Origin: CAZEHJ01 sp964512485
Lineage (GTDB): Bacteria > Bacteroidota > Rhodothermia > Rhodothermales > UBA10348
Reading direction: 5' to 3'
NCBI GenBank assembly: GCA_964512485.1
Contig: CAZEHJ010000125.1
Location: 1 to 5,109 of the forward strand
DNA: 5,109 bases
A program made the translations under genes and the position numbers. Below the pieces are notes generated by a model that worked only from the letters and a program-made list of their open reading frames with translations, did not search any database and was not told the origin of the DNA. Below, piece after piece: positions 1-5,109 of the stretch. How positions within the stretch are numbered: position 1 is the first letter of the stretch; every line of letters begins with the position of its first letter.

Positions 1-16
1 TAATCGGGATGGTTAC

Positions 17-75
17 AGGAGACAAAGAGGACAAAATGGAGGATAACGGGGCCGATTTGACTCTCAGAGGACAAA
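17..75. repeat. Short direct repeats of AGAGGACAAA type
   Basis: AGAGGACAAA occurs exactly at 26-35 and 66-75, with looser copies AGGAGACAAA (17-26) and TGGAGGATAA (37-46). The first three follow each other at about 9-11 bp, close to one helical turn. They lie downstream of the last gene and may be binding sites for a gene beyond the left edge, or a chance purine-rich patch. The remaining 1-195 region shows no gene I can support and no clear terminator after the stop at 196. Confidence 0.3.
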
Positions 76-195
76 CGCGACTCGCGGACGCGCCTGAGCC
101 GGTTTAAGGGCCTGTCGTCATATGCCAATCAAAGGTAAACGCGACCTGGCCTACTCCATGGCGTTTCGGGGTGCAAGCAGTTACCTCGACGTTGC

Positions 196-1431
196 TTATT
201 CAGGAAAATCGCGAACCGTGTATCTCTCTATTTTTTCCTCATCGAACTCCACGCCCAGACCGGGACCGGTTGGAACATCGAAGTATCCGTCCGTCAGTTT
301 AAGAGGCTCTTTCACGAGGAGATCGTGGAGAGCGTATTCGGTGAACTCTACAATAGGATCTGCATTGTCAATCGCACATCCGAGGTGAATCTTGGAGGCG
401 ACGATGTTGCCGAGTCCGTATTCCGTTCCGATCACGATGGGTTTTCGTGCCGCTTCGGCAACCGCTGCCCACTTCATGACTCCGGAAATACCGCCGGCCT
501 TGGAGCATTTTGTATTGATGATGTCGGCGGCGTCGTTGCGCAGGAGCTGATATACCTGATACAGGTCGTCGGCGGCTTCATCCGCTTCAACGGGGATGTT
601 TACGGCGTTCATAATCCGGTTTGCGCCCTCCCAATCAGTTCTGGATGTCGGCTGTTCGAGCAATTCAAGTCCCACATCATATTCTTCGGCCAGCTCGCAC
701 AACTTGACGGCTTCCTGAATCGTGTACCCCTGATTCACATCCGCTCTGATGCTGATGTCAGGGCCCAAAGCTTCTCTGATCGATTTCATTGATCTAGCAT
801 CCTGCTCCGGATCAATTCCCACTTTCGCTTTGATGCCCCGGATTCCCTGATCGTAATACTCCTGGGCATGTCTGGTCATTTCTTCAGGCGTGCCTCTTCG
901 TACCTCGACCGAGCACAGCACCTTGTTTCTATAGAGGCCACCGAGCATGGAATGAAGCGGCAGATTCAGCGCTTTCCCCTTGATGTCCCATAAAGCGTAA
1001 TTGATTGCGGCCGTTGCGTGTCGGGCCATCCACTTGCCACTTTGCCTGACGCGTATGCGGCTGTGAATTGTGTTGATATCGAGTGGATTCTGTCCGATCA
1101 GTCTCGGAGCGGTGTAGCGATCGATTCGGAGTTTGATGGTTTCCAGCTTCTCGACCGCATCGGTGGGCGCCTCACCCATTCCCACAATGCCGGAGTCGGT
1201 GTAGATCTTGACGAACACATAGTCCATGTATTCGCGCGCCTTTCTCATTCCGTCACGATAGTGAGGGATGGGAATGCGCACGGGAATAGTTTCGACCCGT
1301 TCAATCTTCATCTGGAAATTGTTCGCGGCTGCCAGGCCGCTGCCTCGGGCGACAAGGGGAACGATGGGAGCAAGCCCAAGAGCAGCACCACTCGCCAGAA
1401 ACTTGCGCCGGCCCAGAGTTTTGGAATCCAT
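196..1431 (-). CDS. Tat-exported enolase-superfamily enzyme, muconate-lactonizing (K-x-K) subgroup, substrate unknown
   Basis: The 411-residue product has a twin-arginine signal (GRRKFL, R8-R9) followed by a hydrophobic Ala/Leu/Val stretch to about residue 36, so it is probably exported folded. Then come the enolase-type capping domain (about 41-165, with the typical ALWDIKGK at 146-153 and LGG near its end) and a (beta/alpha)7-beta barrel. Visible active-site residues are K201-A-K203 (second strand lysines), metal ligands D231 (in RADVNQGY), E259 (in LLEQP) and D284 (in VEADE), and the opposing lysine K308 in NTKCSKAGG. This lysine pair defines the MLE subgroup, which includes cycloisomerases, OSBS/N-acylamino acid racemases and dipeptide epimerases; mandelate racemases use K plus H-D instead. 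I see no clear D-x-D of standard dipeptide epimerases near strand 8; E362 lies near where MLE has a conserved Glu. The ATG at 1431 is chosen because GAGGTG precedes it; the in-frame GTG at 1443 lies within that ribosome-binding region. Family is sure, reaction is not. Confidence 0.93.
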   Translation of the reverse strand: MDSKTLGRRKFLASGAALGLAPIVPLVARGSGLAAANNFQMKIERVETIPVRIPIPHYRDGMRKAREYMDYVFVKIYTDSGIVGMGEAPTDAVEKLETIKLRIDRYTAPRLIGQNPLDINTIHSRIRVRQSGKWMARHATAAINYALWDIKGKALNLPLHSMLGGLYRNKVLCSVEVRRGTPEEMTRHAQEYYDQGIRGIKAKVGIDPEQDARSMKSIREALGPDISIRADVNQGYTIQEAVKLCELAEEYDVGLELLEQPTSRTDWEGANRIMNAVNIPVEADEAADDLYQVYQLLRNDAADIINTKCSKAGGISGVMKWAAVAEAARKPIVIGTEYGLGNIVASKIHLGCAIDNADPIVEFTEYALHDLLVKEPLKLTDGYFDVPTGPGLGVEFDEEKIERYTVRDFPE

Positions 1432-1435
1432 ATCA

Positions 1436-1441
1436 CACCTC
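1436..1441 (-). promoter_or_regulatory. Ribosome binding site deciding the start of the enolase-superfamily gene
   Basis: On the minus strand GAGGTG lies 4 nt before the ATG at 1431 (GAGG core 6 nt before it). The alternative GTG start at 1443 would sit directly upstream of and partly in this site and has no Shine-Dalgarno sequence of its own. The ATG therefore gives the better start and shortens the protein by four residues. Confidence 0.6.
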
Positions 1442-1460
1442 ACGTAAAAACTTAGATCGA

Positions 1461-1471
1461 AATACCGATCA
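1461..1471 (-). promoter_or_regulatory. Shared upstream motif, copy 1
   Basis: AATACCGATCA on the + strand (TGATCGGTATT in the direction of transcription) lies directly downstream of the -10 box, over the predicted transcription start. The same 11 bases recur at 3022-3032 in front of the PLP enzyme gene, in the same orientation, with TCG just beside it in both. Here the motif also forms an imperfect palindrome, GATCG and CGATC separated by six bases (1455-1470). It is possibly a common regulator site. Confidence 0.3.
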
Positions 1472-1498
1472 GAATATGGGGCTTTTTTTGGTTGTCAA
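1471..1498 (-). promoter_or_regulatory. Sigma70-type promoter of the enolase-superfamily gene
   Basis: On the minus strand a perfect -35 box TTGACA (1493-1498) is followed by a 16-bp spacer, partly an A-tract, and TATTCT (1471-1476), which matches four of six -10 consensus bases. Transcription would begin near 1464, leaving a leader of about 33 nt before the ATG at 1431. It lies in the 224-bp gap after the PLP enzyme gene, so the downstream gene probably can be transcribed on its own. The -35 match is strong and the -10 moderate. Confidence 0.55.
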
Positions 1499-1502
1499 CC
1501 AA
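1488..1502. promoter_or_regulatory. Palindromic operator candidate overlapping the -35 box
   Basis: TTGGTTG and CAACCAA form a perfect 7-bp inverted repeat around a single central T. The -35 hexamer is contained in it, so a bound dimer would block RNA polymerase. The TTGGT...ACCAA outline resembles operators of FadR-type GntR repressors such as UxuR/ExuR (TTGGTATACCAA in E. coli), which often govern sugar-acid and organic-acid genes. The assignment to that family is inference; no regulator gene is in the window. Confidence 0.4.
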
Positions 1503-1667
1503 CTGGGCGATGGTTGTTTAGCTACCGGCGTGAGTGGTAGAAGCAACTCAATCAGGTCGTTTTAGCCCGCAATATGCACTTGTTCTGCGGCAGAGCGAGT
1601 CCGCCCTTGCAGCGTATTACCTGATTCACACAGGGTTATTACCAAATGTGTTAATCGCCAAAAGCGA

Positions 1668-2957
1668 CTACCCTGCCAATTCCTGGAGCGCCCCAACTAA
1701 CTTCTCCAGGTCAGGAGGCAGATTGTACAGCGCCGGAGTGACGCGAACGCAGTCACCACCGTCCAATCCAGAACGAGCAACCGTGAAAATGCCGTAATCC
1801 TCGACCAATTGCCGGACGACATCTCGATTTTCTGCCCCCCCTCCACAGCCTCGCAGTCGAAAGCTTGTGATAGCACCTACGAGCTGATCATCGTCGGGCG
1901 TCAGAATGTCCACACCACTAATTGTTCGAGCCTCGCGCACCCACAGGTCACGGAGGTAGCGAACACGCGCGTATTTGTTTTCCCAGCCGATCGACTCCTG
2001 AAAGTCGAGTGCCTCAGGGACCGTGAGGATAGTGGCGAAGTTCATGGTGCCAGTATGCAACCGACTTTGAATTGAATTCAGACTACCGAGGTCGCCGTAG
2101 GCTCGGTCGATTCCGTTGAGGCCGGACTCTCGGATATACATCGCGCCAACACCGAGTGGTGCACCAATCCACTTATGTAGGTTCAGTCCTACATAATCAG
2201 CTCCAAATCCCTCTAGGTCGAGAGGAACATGCCCCCAAGAATGTGCTGCGTCCACGATCACGTCGACACCGCGAGAGCGTGCAAGCGCCGTGATATCCCG
2301 AACTGGGTGAATTAGCCCCGTTTTGTTGTTGGCGTGCGTGAGCAACAAGAGTCGGGTTTGTGGATGTGCCCTCAGAGCTTCGGTGTAGGCCTGAAGAATC
2401 TGCTCTTTCGATGTCGCCGGTTCAGGGATGACCAACGTCGCAATCTTTGCTCCACGGCGAACTGCTAGCGCGTTCATGGACTGCTGCATCGCGGGATAGT
2501 CAAGATCGGCATACATGACCGTTTCTCCTGATTGGAGGCGGTTGTACTGGCTAATCAGGGCCTGGAGGGCCTCAGTAGCATTTCTCGAGAATGCGATTTC
2601 GCCTGGGGAAACACTAAGGGTCGAGGCTACGCGTTCACGTATCTCGCTGGCCTGACGGTCGAAGTGTGTCCGGGCGTAAAACGAGTTCTCCCGATTGACC
2701 CGATCCGTGTTACAATGGAAGGCCTCCAAGACGGGCATTGCCATCATGCCCCAATAGCCACCTTCCAGATTAGTGACTTGGCTCGTAACTTCGTATTGGG
2801 CCGCTACTTTCTCCCAGAATTCCTCGCTTCTAACGACCTTCTGGACTGACTCACGCCGCTCATGAGGCGCAAAGGAATGCGCCTGCGAACGTACCGGCAG
2901 TGCGAGAGCGGCTGATGCAAGACCTGCCTGGCGGAGGAACTGACGGCGAGTGAACAT
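1668..2957 (-). CDS. Tat-exported class V PLP-dependent enzyme (isopenicillin N epimerase/cysteine desulfurase-like)
   Basis: The 429-residue product begins with a textbook twin-arginine motif, TRRQFLR (R4-R5), an Ala/Leu-rich segment and a likely signal peptidase site after SQA (about residue 26). The remainder is one complete Aminotran_5 fold: PLP phosphate contacts near RNATEA (125-130), D236 and H239 in VDAAHSWGH (ring-nitrogen Asp), the Schiff-base lysine K262 in NLHKWIGAP, HTGT at 301-304, and R405 in VRVTPALYN, the usual carboxylate-binding Arg. The VDxAHxxGHxPLDL and LHKWxxAPxGxG spacing is closest to isopenicillin N epimerase-like proteins, a label that covers epimerases, lyases and uncharacterized members, so the reaction is open. 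Folding around PLP in the cytoplasm would explain Tat rather than Sec export. An in-frame TGA at 2979-2981 precedes the ATG, so the start is well fixed, although there is no evident Shine-Dalgarno sequence. Confidence 0.92.
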   Translation of the reverse strand: MFTRRQFLRQAGLASAALALPVRSQAHSFAPHERRESVQKVVRSEEFWEKVAAQYEVTSQVTNLEGGYWGMMAMPVLEAFHCNTDRVNRENSFYARTHFDRQASEIRERVASTLSVSPGEIAFSRNATEALQALISQYNRLQSGETVMYADLDYPAMQQSMNALAVRRGAKIATLVIPEPATSKEQILQAYTEALRAHPQTRLLLLTHANNKTGLIHPVRDITALARSRGVDVIVDAAHSWGHVPLDLEGFGADYVGLNLHKWIGAPLGVGAMYIRESGLNGIDRAYGDLGSLNSIQSRLHTGTMNFATILTVPEALDFQESIGWENKYARVRYLRDLWVREARTISGVDILTPDDDQLVGAITSFRLRGCGGGAENRDVVRQLVEDYGIFTVARSGLDGGDCVRVTPALYNLPPDLEKLVGALQELAG

Positions 2958-3021
2958 AGGAGAATCATCTAGTTGTGATCAGATAACGAGTCGGGGTAGT
3001 TCCCAATCTCTCCAACAGTCG

Positions 3022-3032
3022 AATACCGATCA
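3022..3032 (-). promoter_or_regulatory. Shared upstream motif, copy 2
   Basis: This is the second copy of AATACCGATCA (+ strand), 64 nt upstream of the PLP enzyme ATG and preceded by TCG as in copy 1. Unlike copy 1 it does not lie beside a recognisable -10 box, and I could not find a convincing promoter in this 235-bp gap. The match of two intergenic regions in the same orientation is suggestive but short. Confidence 0.28.
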
Positions 3033-3135
3033 AGTCTTCAGGCCACAATAGTCGGGGGATGATTTTCAGCTCTTCAAGATATTATTGTGTCCAAGGCTAT
3101 CCACAGAGCGAATGGGTGTGTAACCTTCCGGCATC

Positions 3136-3163
3136 ACCTGCAGGGTAAGTAGAACCCTCAGGT
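3136..3163 (-). other. Stem-loop after the permease gene, possible 3' end structure
   Basis: ACCTG-(C)-AGGGT pairs with ACCCT-CAGGT across the loop AAGTAGA: ten base pairs with one bulged base. It begins about 30 nt after the permease stop codon. No run of T follows on the minus strand, so it is not a standard intrinsic terminator; it could stabilise the mRNA end or slow polymerase ahead of Rho. Confidence 0.35.
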
Positions 3164-3192
3164 ACATACCGTTGTTAGCCGGACCGTGCCGA

Positions 3193-4506
3193 TCACCTCC
3201 GTCGCTTCGCGAACCATTGAAACACCGCGAAGGTGATAGCGATGAGGGCATAGGCGGTCAAAGCAAAGTATAGCGTTGAAACCTTGTTATTCGCCAAATA
3301 CAGGACTAACAACACCACGGCGGTCAGCATCAACGAAATCCCGGCAACAATGGGAGTCAAGGCAGAATGGGTCACGTTACGGAGCTTGAGGTTGGCGACG
3401 CAGACCGCAATGGACACCAGAAGAAACGTCAGGCTCGAAAAGGACGCGATCAGTTCCAGCCCACCCATCGCTGTCAACAGAACAGCGAGTACCGTTATGA
3501 CAATCGCTGCGCTCACAGGAACTCCGGCCCGATTGCGAAATGAAAAAACTCCAGGTGCCAGGTTGTCATGGGACATCTCGTACGCCATGTGACTGGCGCC
3601 GAAAATCGTTGCGTTGATTGCGGACGACGTTGCAAGCATGGCGGCAACATCAACCAGGACGACACCGATTCTTCCGAGGATCGGCTCAGCTACAGCCGCA
3701 AGAGCATATTCCTCGGCGGCACGAATCGCCGATACATCCAGATTCCCGACGGCCACGAAGGCAATGACGACGTAGATGACAGACGTTATGGCAATGGATC
3801 CATAAAGTCCTCTTGGAATGTTACGCTCCGGGCGGCGCACCTCACACACCGCATTTGTAATTAACTGAAAGCCCTCGAATGCCACGAAGATTATGGCGCC
3901 ACCTAAGAGGACGGCACTAGGACCATGGTCAACAACCGGTCGTAGCCGAGACGAGTCAACAGTAAATAAACCAACGGCGGCCAAAAGCACGAGTAACAAT
4001 ATTTTGGTGTAGACTGCGATATCCTCCGCCTTGCCCATCTTGCTGGCGCCTGCCGTATTGATAAACAGGAAGAACAATAGACTCCCGACCGACAAAGACC
4101 ATCTGGCAAGATTAGAAGCGCTGAAGCCGAGTAAATGGGCCGAGTAGGCCCCGAAGGTGAAGGCGTAGAGGGCCAAAGTCCCAATGTAGCCCACGACAAC
4201 TGTCCACCCGGCGATTCCCGCAATGGAAAGTGTTTCAGGAAATGCTCTCTCTAGATAAGTAAAACTCGCGCCGTCGCTATGATAGGTCAGGGCAAGTCGT
4301 ACATAGCTGTATCCCGCAATCGATGCGATTATGGTTCCAATAAGGAACGCAAAAGGCGCCGCGTGACCGCTGATATCGACGGCCAGCCCCAGGATGGAGA
4401 AAATTCCTCCACCAATCATCCCGCCGACGCCGATCGCGATGAGCTCGGTAAGGCCGAGCTCTTTCGCTGCAGAAGGCCGACCGACGTTTTCCTGTTTGGG
4501 TTTCAT
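3193..4506 (-). CDS. APC-superfamily amino acid permease
   Basis: The 437-residue product is an integral inner-membrane protein with about 12 hydrophobic helices (roughly 21-41, 51-72, 95-122, 138-152, 162-183, 198-218, 237-256, 275-300, 330-346, 349-371, 384-403, 408-430). Helix 1 carries the broken-helix glycine motif GVGGMIGGGIF (26-36), which binds the substrate amino and carboxyl groups in this fold. Helix 6 has FVAFEGFQ (207-214), and the following loop has the family hallmark CEVRRPERNIPRG (221-233). Length and layout match a complete, intact APC transporter, so it should import an amino acid or amine, probably with protons; specificity is not readable. The C-terminus ends in a basic AKRRR tail, consistent with a cytoplasmic end. 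It is the only transporter here and lies next to two exported enzymes, which suggests it may take up their product. The gap to the Spy-like gene upstream is 132 bp. Confidence 0.95.
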   Translation of the reverse strand: MKPKQENVGRPSAAKELGLTELIAIGVGGMIGGGIFSILGLAVDISGHAAPFAFLIGTIIASIAGYSYVRLALTYHSDGASFTYLERAFPETLSIAGIAGWTVVVGYIGTLALYAFTFGAYSAHLLGFSASNLARWSLSVGSLLFFLFINTAGASKMGKAEDIAVYTKILLLVLLAAVGLFTVDSSRLRPVVDHGPSAVLLGGAIIFVAFEGFQLITNAVCEVRRPERNIPRGLYGSIAITSVIYVVIAFVAVGNLDVSAIRAAEEYALAAVAEPILGRIGVVLVDVAAMLATSSAINATIFGASHMAYEMSHDNLAPGVFSFRNRAGVPVSAAIVITVLAVLLTAMGGLELIASFSSLTFLLVSIAVCVANLKLRNVTHSALTPIVAGISLMLTAVVLLVLYLANNKVSTLYFALTAYALIAITFAVFQWFAKRRR

Positions 4507-4508
4507 GG

Positions 4509-4513
4509 CCTCC
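4509..4513 (-). promoter_or_regulatory. Ribosome binding site of the permease, unusually close to the ATG
   Basis: A GGAGG on the minus strand is separated from the ATG at 4506 by only two bases. Usual spacing is about five to nine. No better in-frame start exists: the next ATG (residue 30) falls inside the essential first membrane helix, and no ATG, GTG or TTG lies in frame in the dozen codons before the start. The start stands, but translation may be modest. Confidence 0.45.
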
Positions 4514-4568
4514 AGTTGGGTAGAGCGGGTCCGGCTGGCTGGTTGGCGGCGAACAGTTCACCCACCTT

Positions 4569-4615
4569 CCAGAAAGTAATCGTTTCTGGCCATCTCAGCC
4601 AGTCGGGCGAGCCCG
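4569..4615. repeat. Cluster of small inverted repeats between the Spy-like gene and the permease
   Basis: Three short stems lie in the 132-bp gap: CCAGAAA/TTTCTGG with a 7-nt loop (4569-4589), CTGGC/GCCAG with a 7-nt loop that shares bases with the first (4586-4602), and CGGGC/GCCCG around two bases (4604-4615). The first two are mutually exclusive. No T-run follows any of them on the minus strand, so an intrinsic terminator is not supported. They may simply mark the 3' end of the Spy-like transcript or the leader of the permease mRNA. Confidence 0.3.
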
Positions 4616-4638
4616 CAACAGGCGCTTGTTATACCGCG

Positions 4639-5109
4639 TCACTTTGCATAACCCCGTGCCTTCTCGTAATGTTCGCGTTGAGCTTCGGTCAGAATAGGGA
4701 GAACACGAAGATGGGCGCGAAGGTGTGTGGCCCTGAGTTCTGCTCCGGTCAGCGCGATGGCTTCGAGCAATTCTCCCAAGCTTGTTTCGGTGACTGTACC
4801 TTCTGCGAACGATTCGTCTAGATGTCGCTCTTGTTCTACGATTTTCTGACCAAGTGATCGAGCCTGTTCTTTCATCACTTCGAAGATTGCTTGGATCTGA
4901 GAATGTTGTTCAATTGACAAGTCAAGCATTTCTCCCAATTCCAGCACATGAAGTGGGCCAGGATACTGATTCAGTTCAGCTGGCAAGGCCATCCCAAGGC
5001 CATCGCCATTCAGCAATCCCGCAATCTCTTCTGCCGATAGAGTTTTGATCTCGCGATCTGTGTGCCCAGCGTATGGGGAGGTGTGGTCGTGAGAGTGAGA
5101 TTGTGCTGC
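4639..5109 (-). CDS. Spy/CpxP-like periplasmic protein, N-terminus beyond the right edge
   Basis: The open frame reaches the window edge and shows the last 156 residues. It opens with a His-rich stretch (HSHDH, then SPYAGH), then DREIKTLSAEEIAGL, which resembles the start of mature Spy/CpxP-like heavy-metal-resistance or refolding-chaperone proteins. The rest is mostly helical and charged, with the two LTxxQ-type signatures of the family: LDLSIEQ (62-68 of the visible part) and LTEAQ (140-144), 71 residues apart from the first SIEQ to the second TEAQ. These proteins act in the periplasm as ATP-independent chaperones or metal-responsive partners of envelope-stress sensors; the His cluster could bind metal. 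A signal peptide is expected upstream but not visible. A TTG at 5014-5016 is sometimes a callable start, but it would delete the conserved REIKxLS segment and there is no stop between it and the edge. It probably functions independently of the other genes. Confidence 0.8.
   Translation of the reverse strand, partial: AAQSHSHDHTSPYAGHTDREIKTLSAEEIAGLLNGDGLGMALPAELNQYPGPLHVLELGEMLDLSIEQHSQIQAIFEVMKEQARSLGQKIVEQERHLDESFAEGTVTETSLGELLEAIALTGAELRATHLRAHLRVLPILTEAQREHYEKARGYAK

Noticed and set aside
36..107. A 23-codon plus-strand frame (ATG at 36, TAA at 105-107) with AGAGGA before it.
   Set aside because: Too short, purine-rich repeats alone explain the apparent ribosome binding site, and nothing supports plus-strand transcription.
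325..1455. Long plus-strand frames opposite the enolase-superfamily gene.
   Set aside because: They are antisense to a gene with complete catalytic motifs, and their translations show no recognisable domain.
1455..1489. GATCG/CGATC hairpin followed by a run of seven T on the plus strand, terminator-like.
   Set aside because: The stem is only five pairs, 12 bases separate it from the T-run, and no plus-strand gene ends there; on the minus strand the run is part of the promoter spacer.
1550..1626. Eight-base inverted repeat AATCAGGT/ACCTGATT with 61 bases between.
   Set aside because: A repeat of this length is roughly as frequent as expected by chance in a gap of this size, and the inner bases do not continue the stem.
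1655..1667. Four-pair hairpin TCGC/GCGA directly after the PLP enzyme stop codon.
   Set aside because: Too short and without a T-run, so not a credible terminator.
3066..3251. A 61-codon minus-strand frame overlapping the permease end, with a possible 33-codon version from the ATG at 3167.
   Set aside because: The first third is the permease in another frame, there is no ribosome binding site before either start, and the residues match no family I recognise.
4604..4638. Sequence on the minus strand at the end of the Spy-like gene (TATAACAAGCGCCTGTT) resembling the left end of integron attC sites.
   Set aside because: No matching inverted partner (GTTRRRY-type core with complementary arm) follows within the next 130 bases, no integrase is present, and the genes look chromosomal.

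Overview
The window carries four genes, all on the minus strand, so transcription runs from high to low coordinates. From upstream to downstream they are: a Spy/CpxP-type periplasmic protein cut off by the right edge (4639-5109), a 12-helix APC-family amino acid permease (3193-4506), a Tat-exported class V PLP enzyme of the isopenicillin N epimerase/cysteine desulfurase type (1668-2957), and a Tat-exported enolase-superfamily enzyme of the muconate-lactonizing (K-x-K) subgroup (196-1431). I see no RNA gene, CRISPR array, transposase or phage gene.

The organism is most likely a Gram-negative bacterium: two proteins carry twin-arginine signals and one belongs to a periplasmic chaperone/metal-sensor family. 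Base composition is balanced and the codon use of the four genes looks alike, so nothing points to recent transfer. The sequence does not settle the phylum. Tat-exported versions of normally cytoplasmic enzymes are common in several environmental lineages.

Layout: gaps of 132, 235 and 224 bp separate the genes, which is wide for one tight operon. The clearest control region is in front of the enolase-superfamily gene: a TTGACA -35 box lies inside a perfect 7+7 bp palindrome, with a -10-like TATTCT 16 bp downstream. Just after that -10 is an 11-base motif (AATACCGATCA on the + strand) that recurs upstream of the PLP enzyme gene, hinting at shared control. A stem-loop without a T-run follows the permease gene. 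The 195 bp left of the last gene hold no convincing gene, only short AGAGGACAAA-type direct repeats.

Working together (inference): two exported enzymes whose families perform proton abstraction, racemization or epimerization, or PLP chemistry on amino-group substrates, lie next to an amino acid permease. A possible reading is a periplasmic step that converts an unusual amino acid, small peptide or related acid before uptake. The substrate cannot be read from the sequence. The Spy-like gene is probably a separate envelope-stress or metal-related unit.
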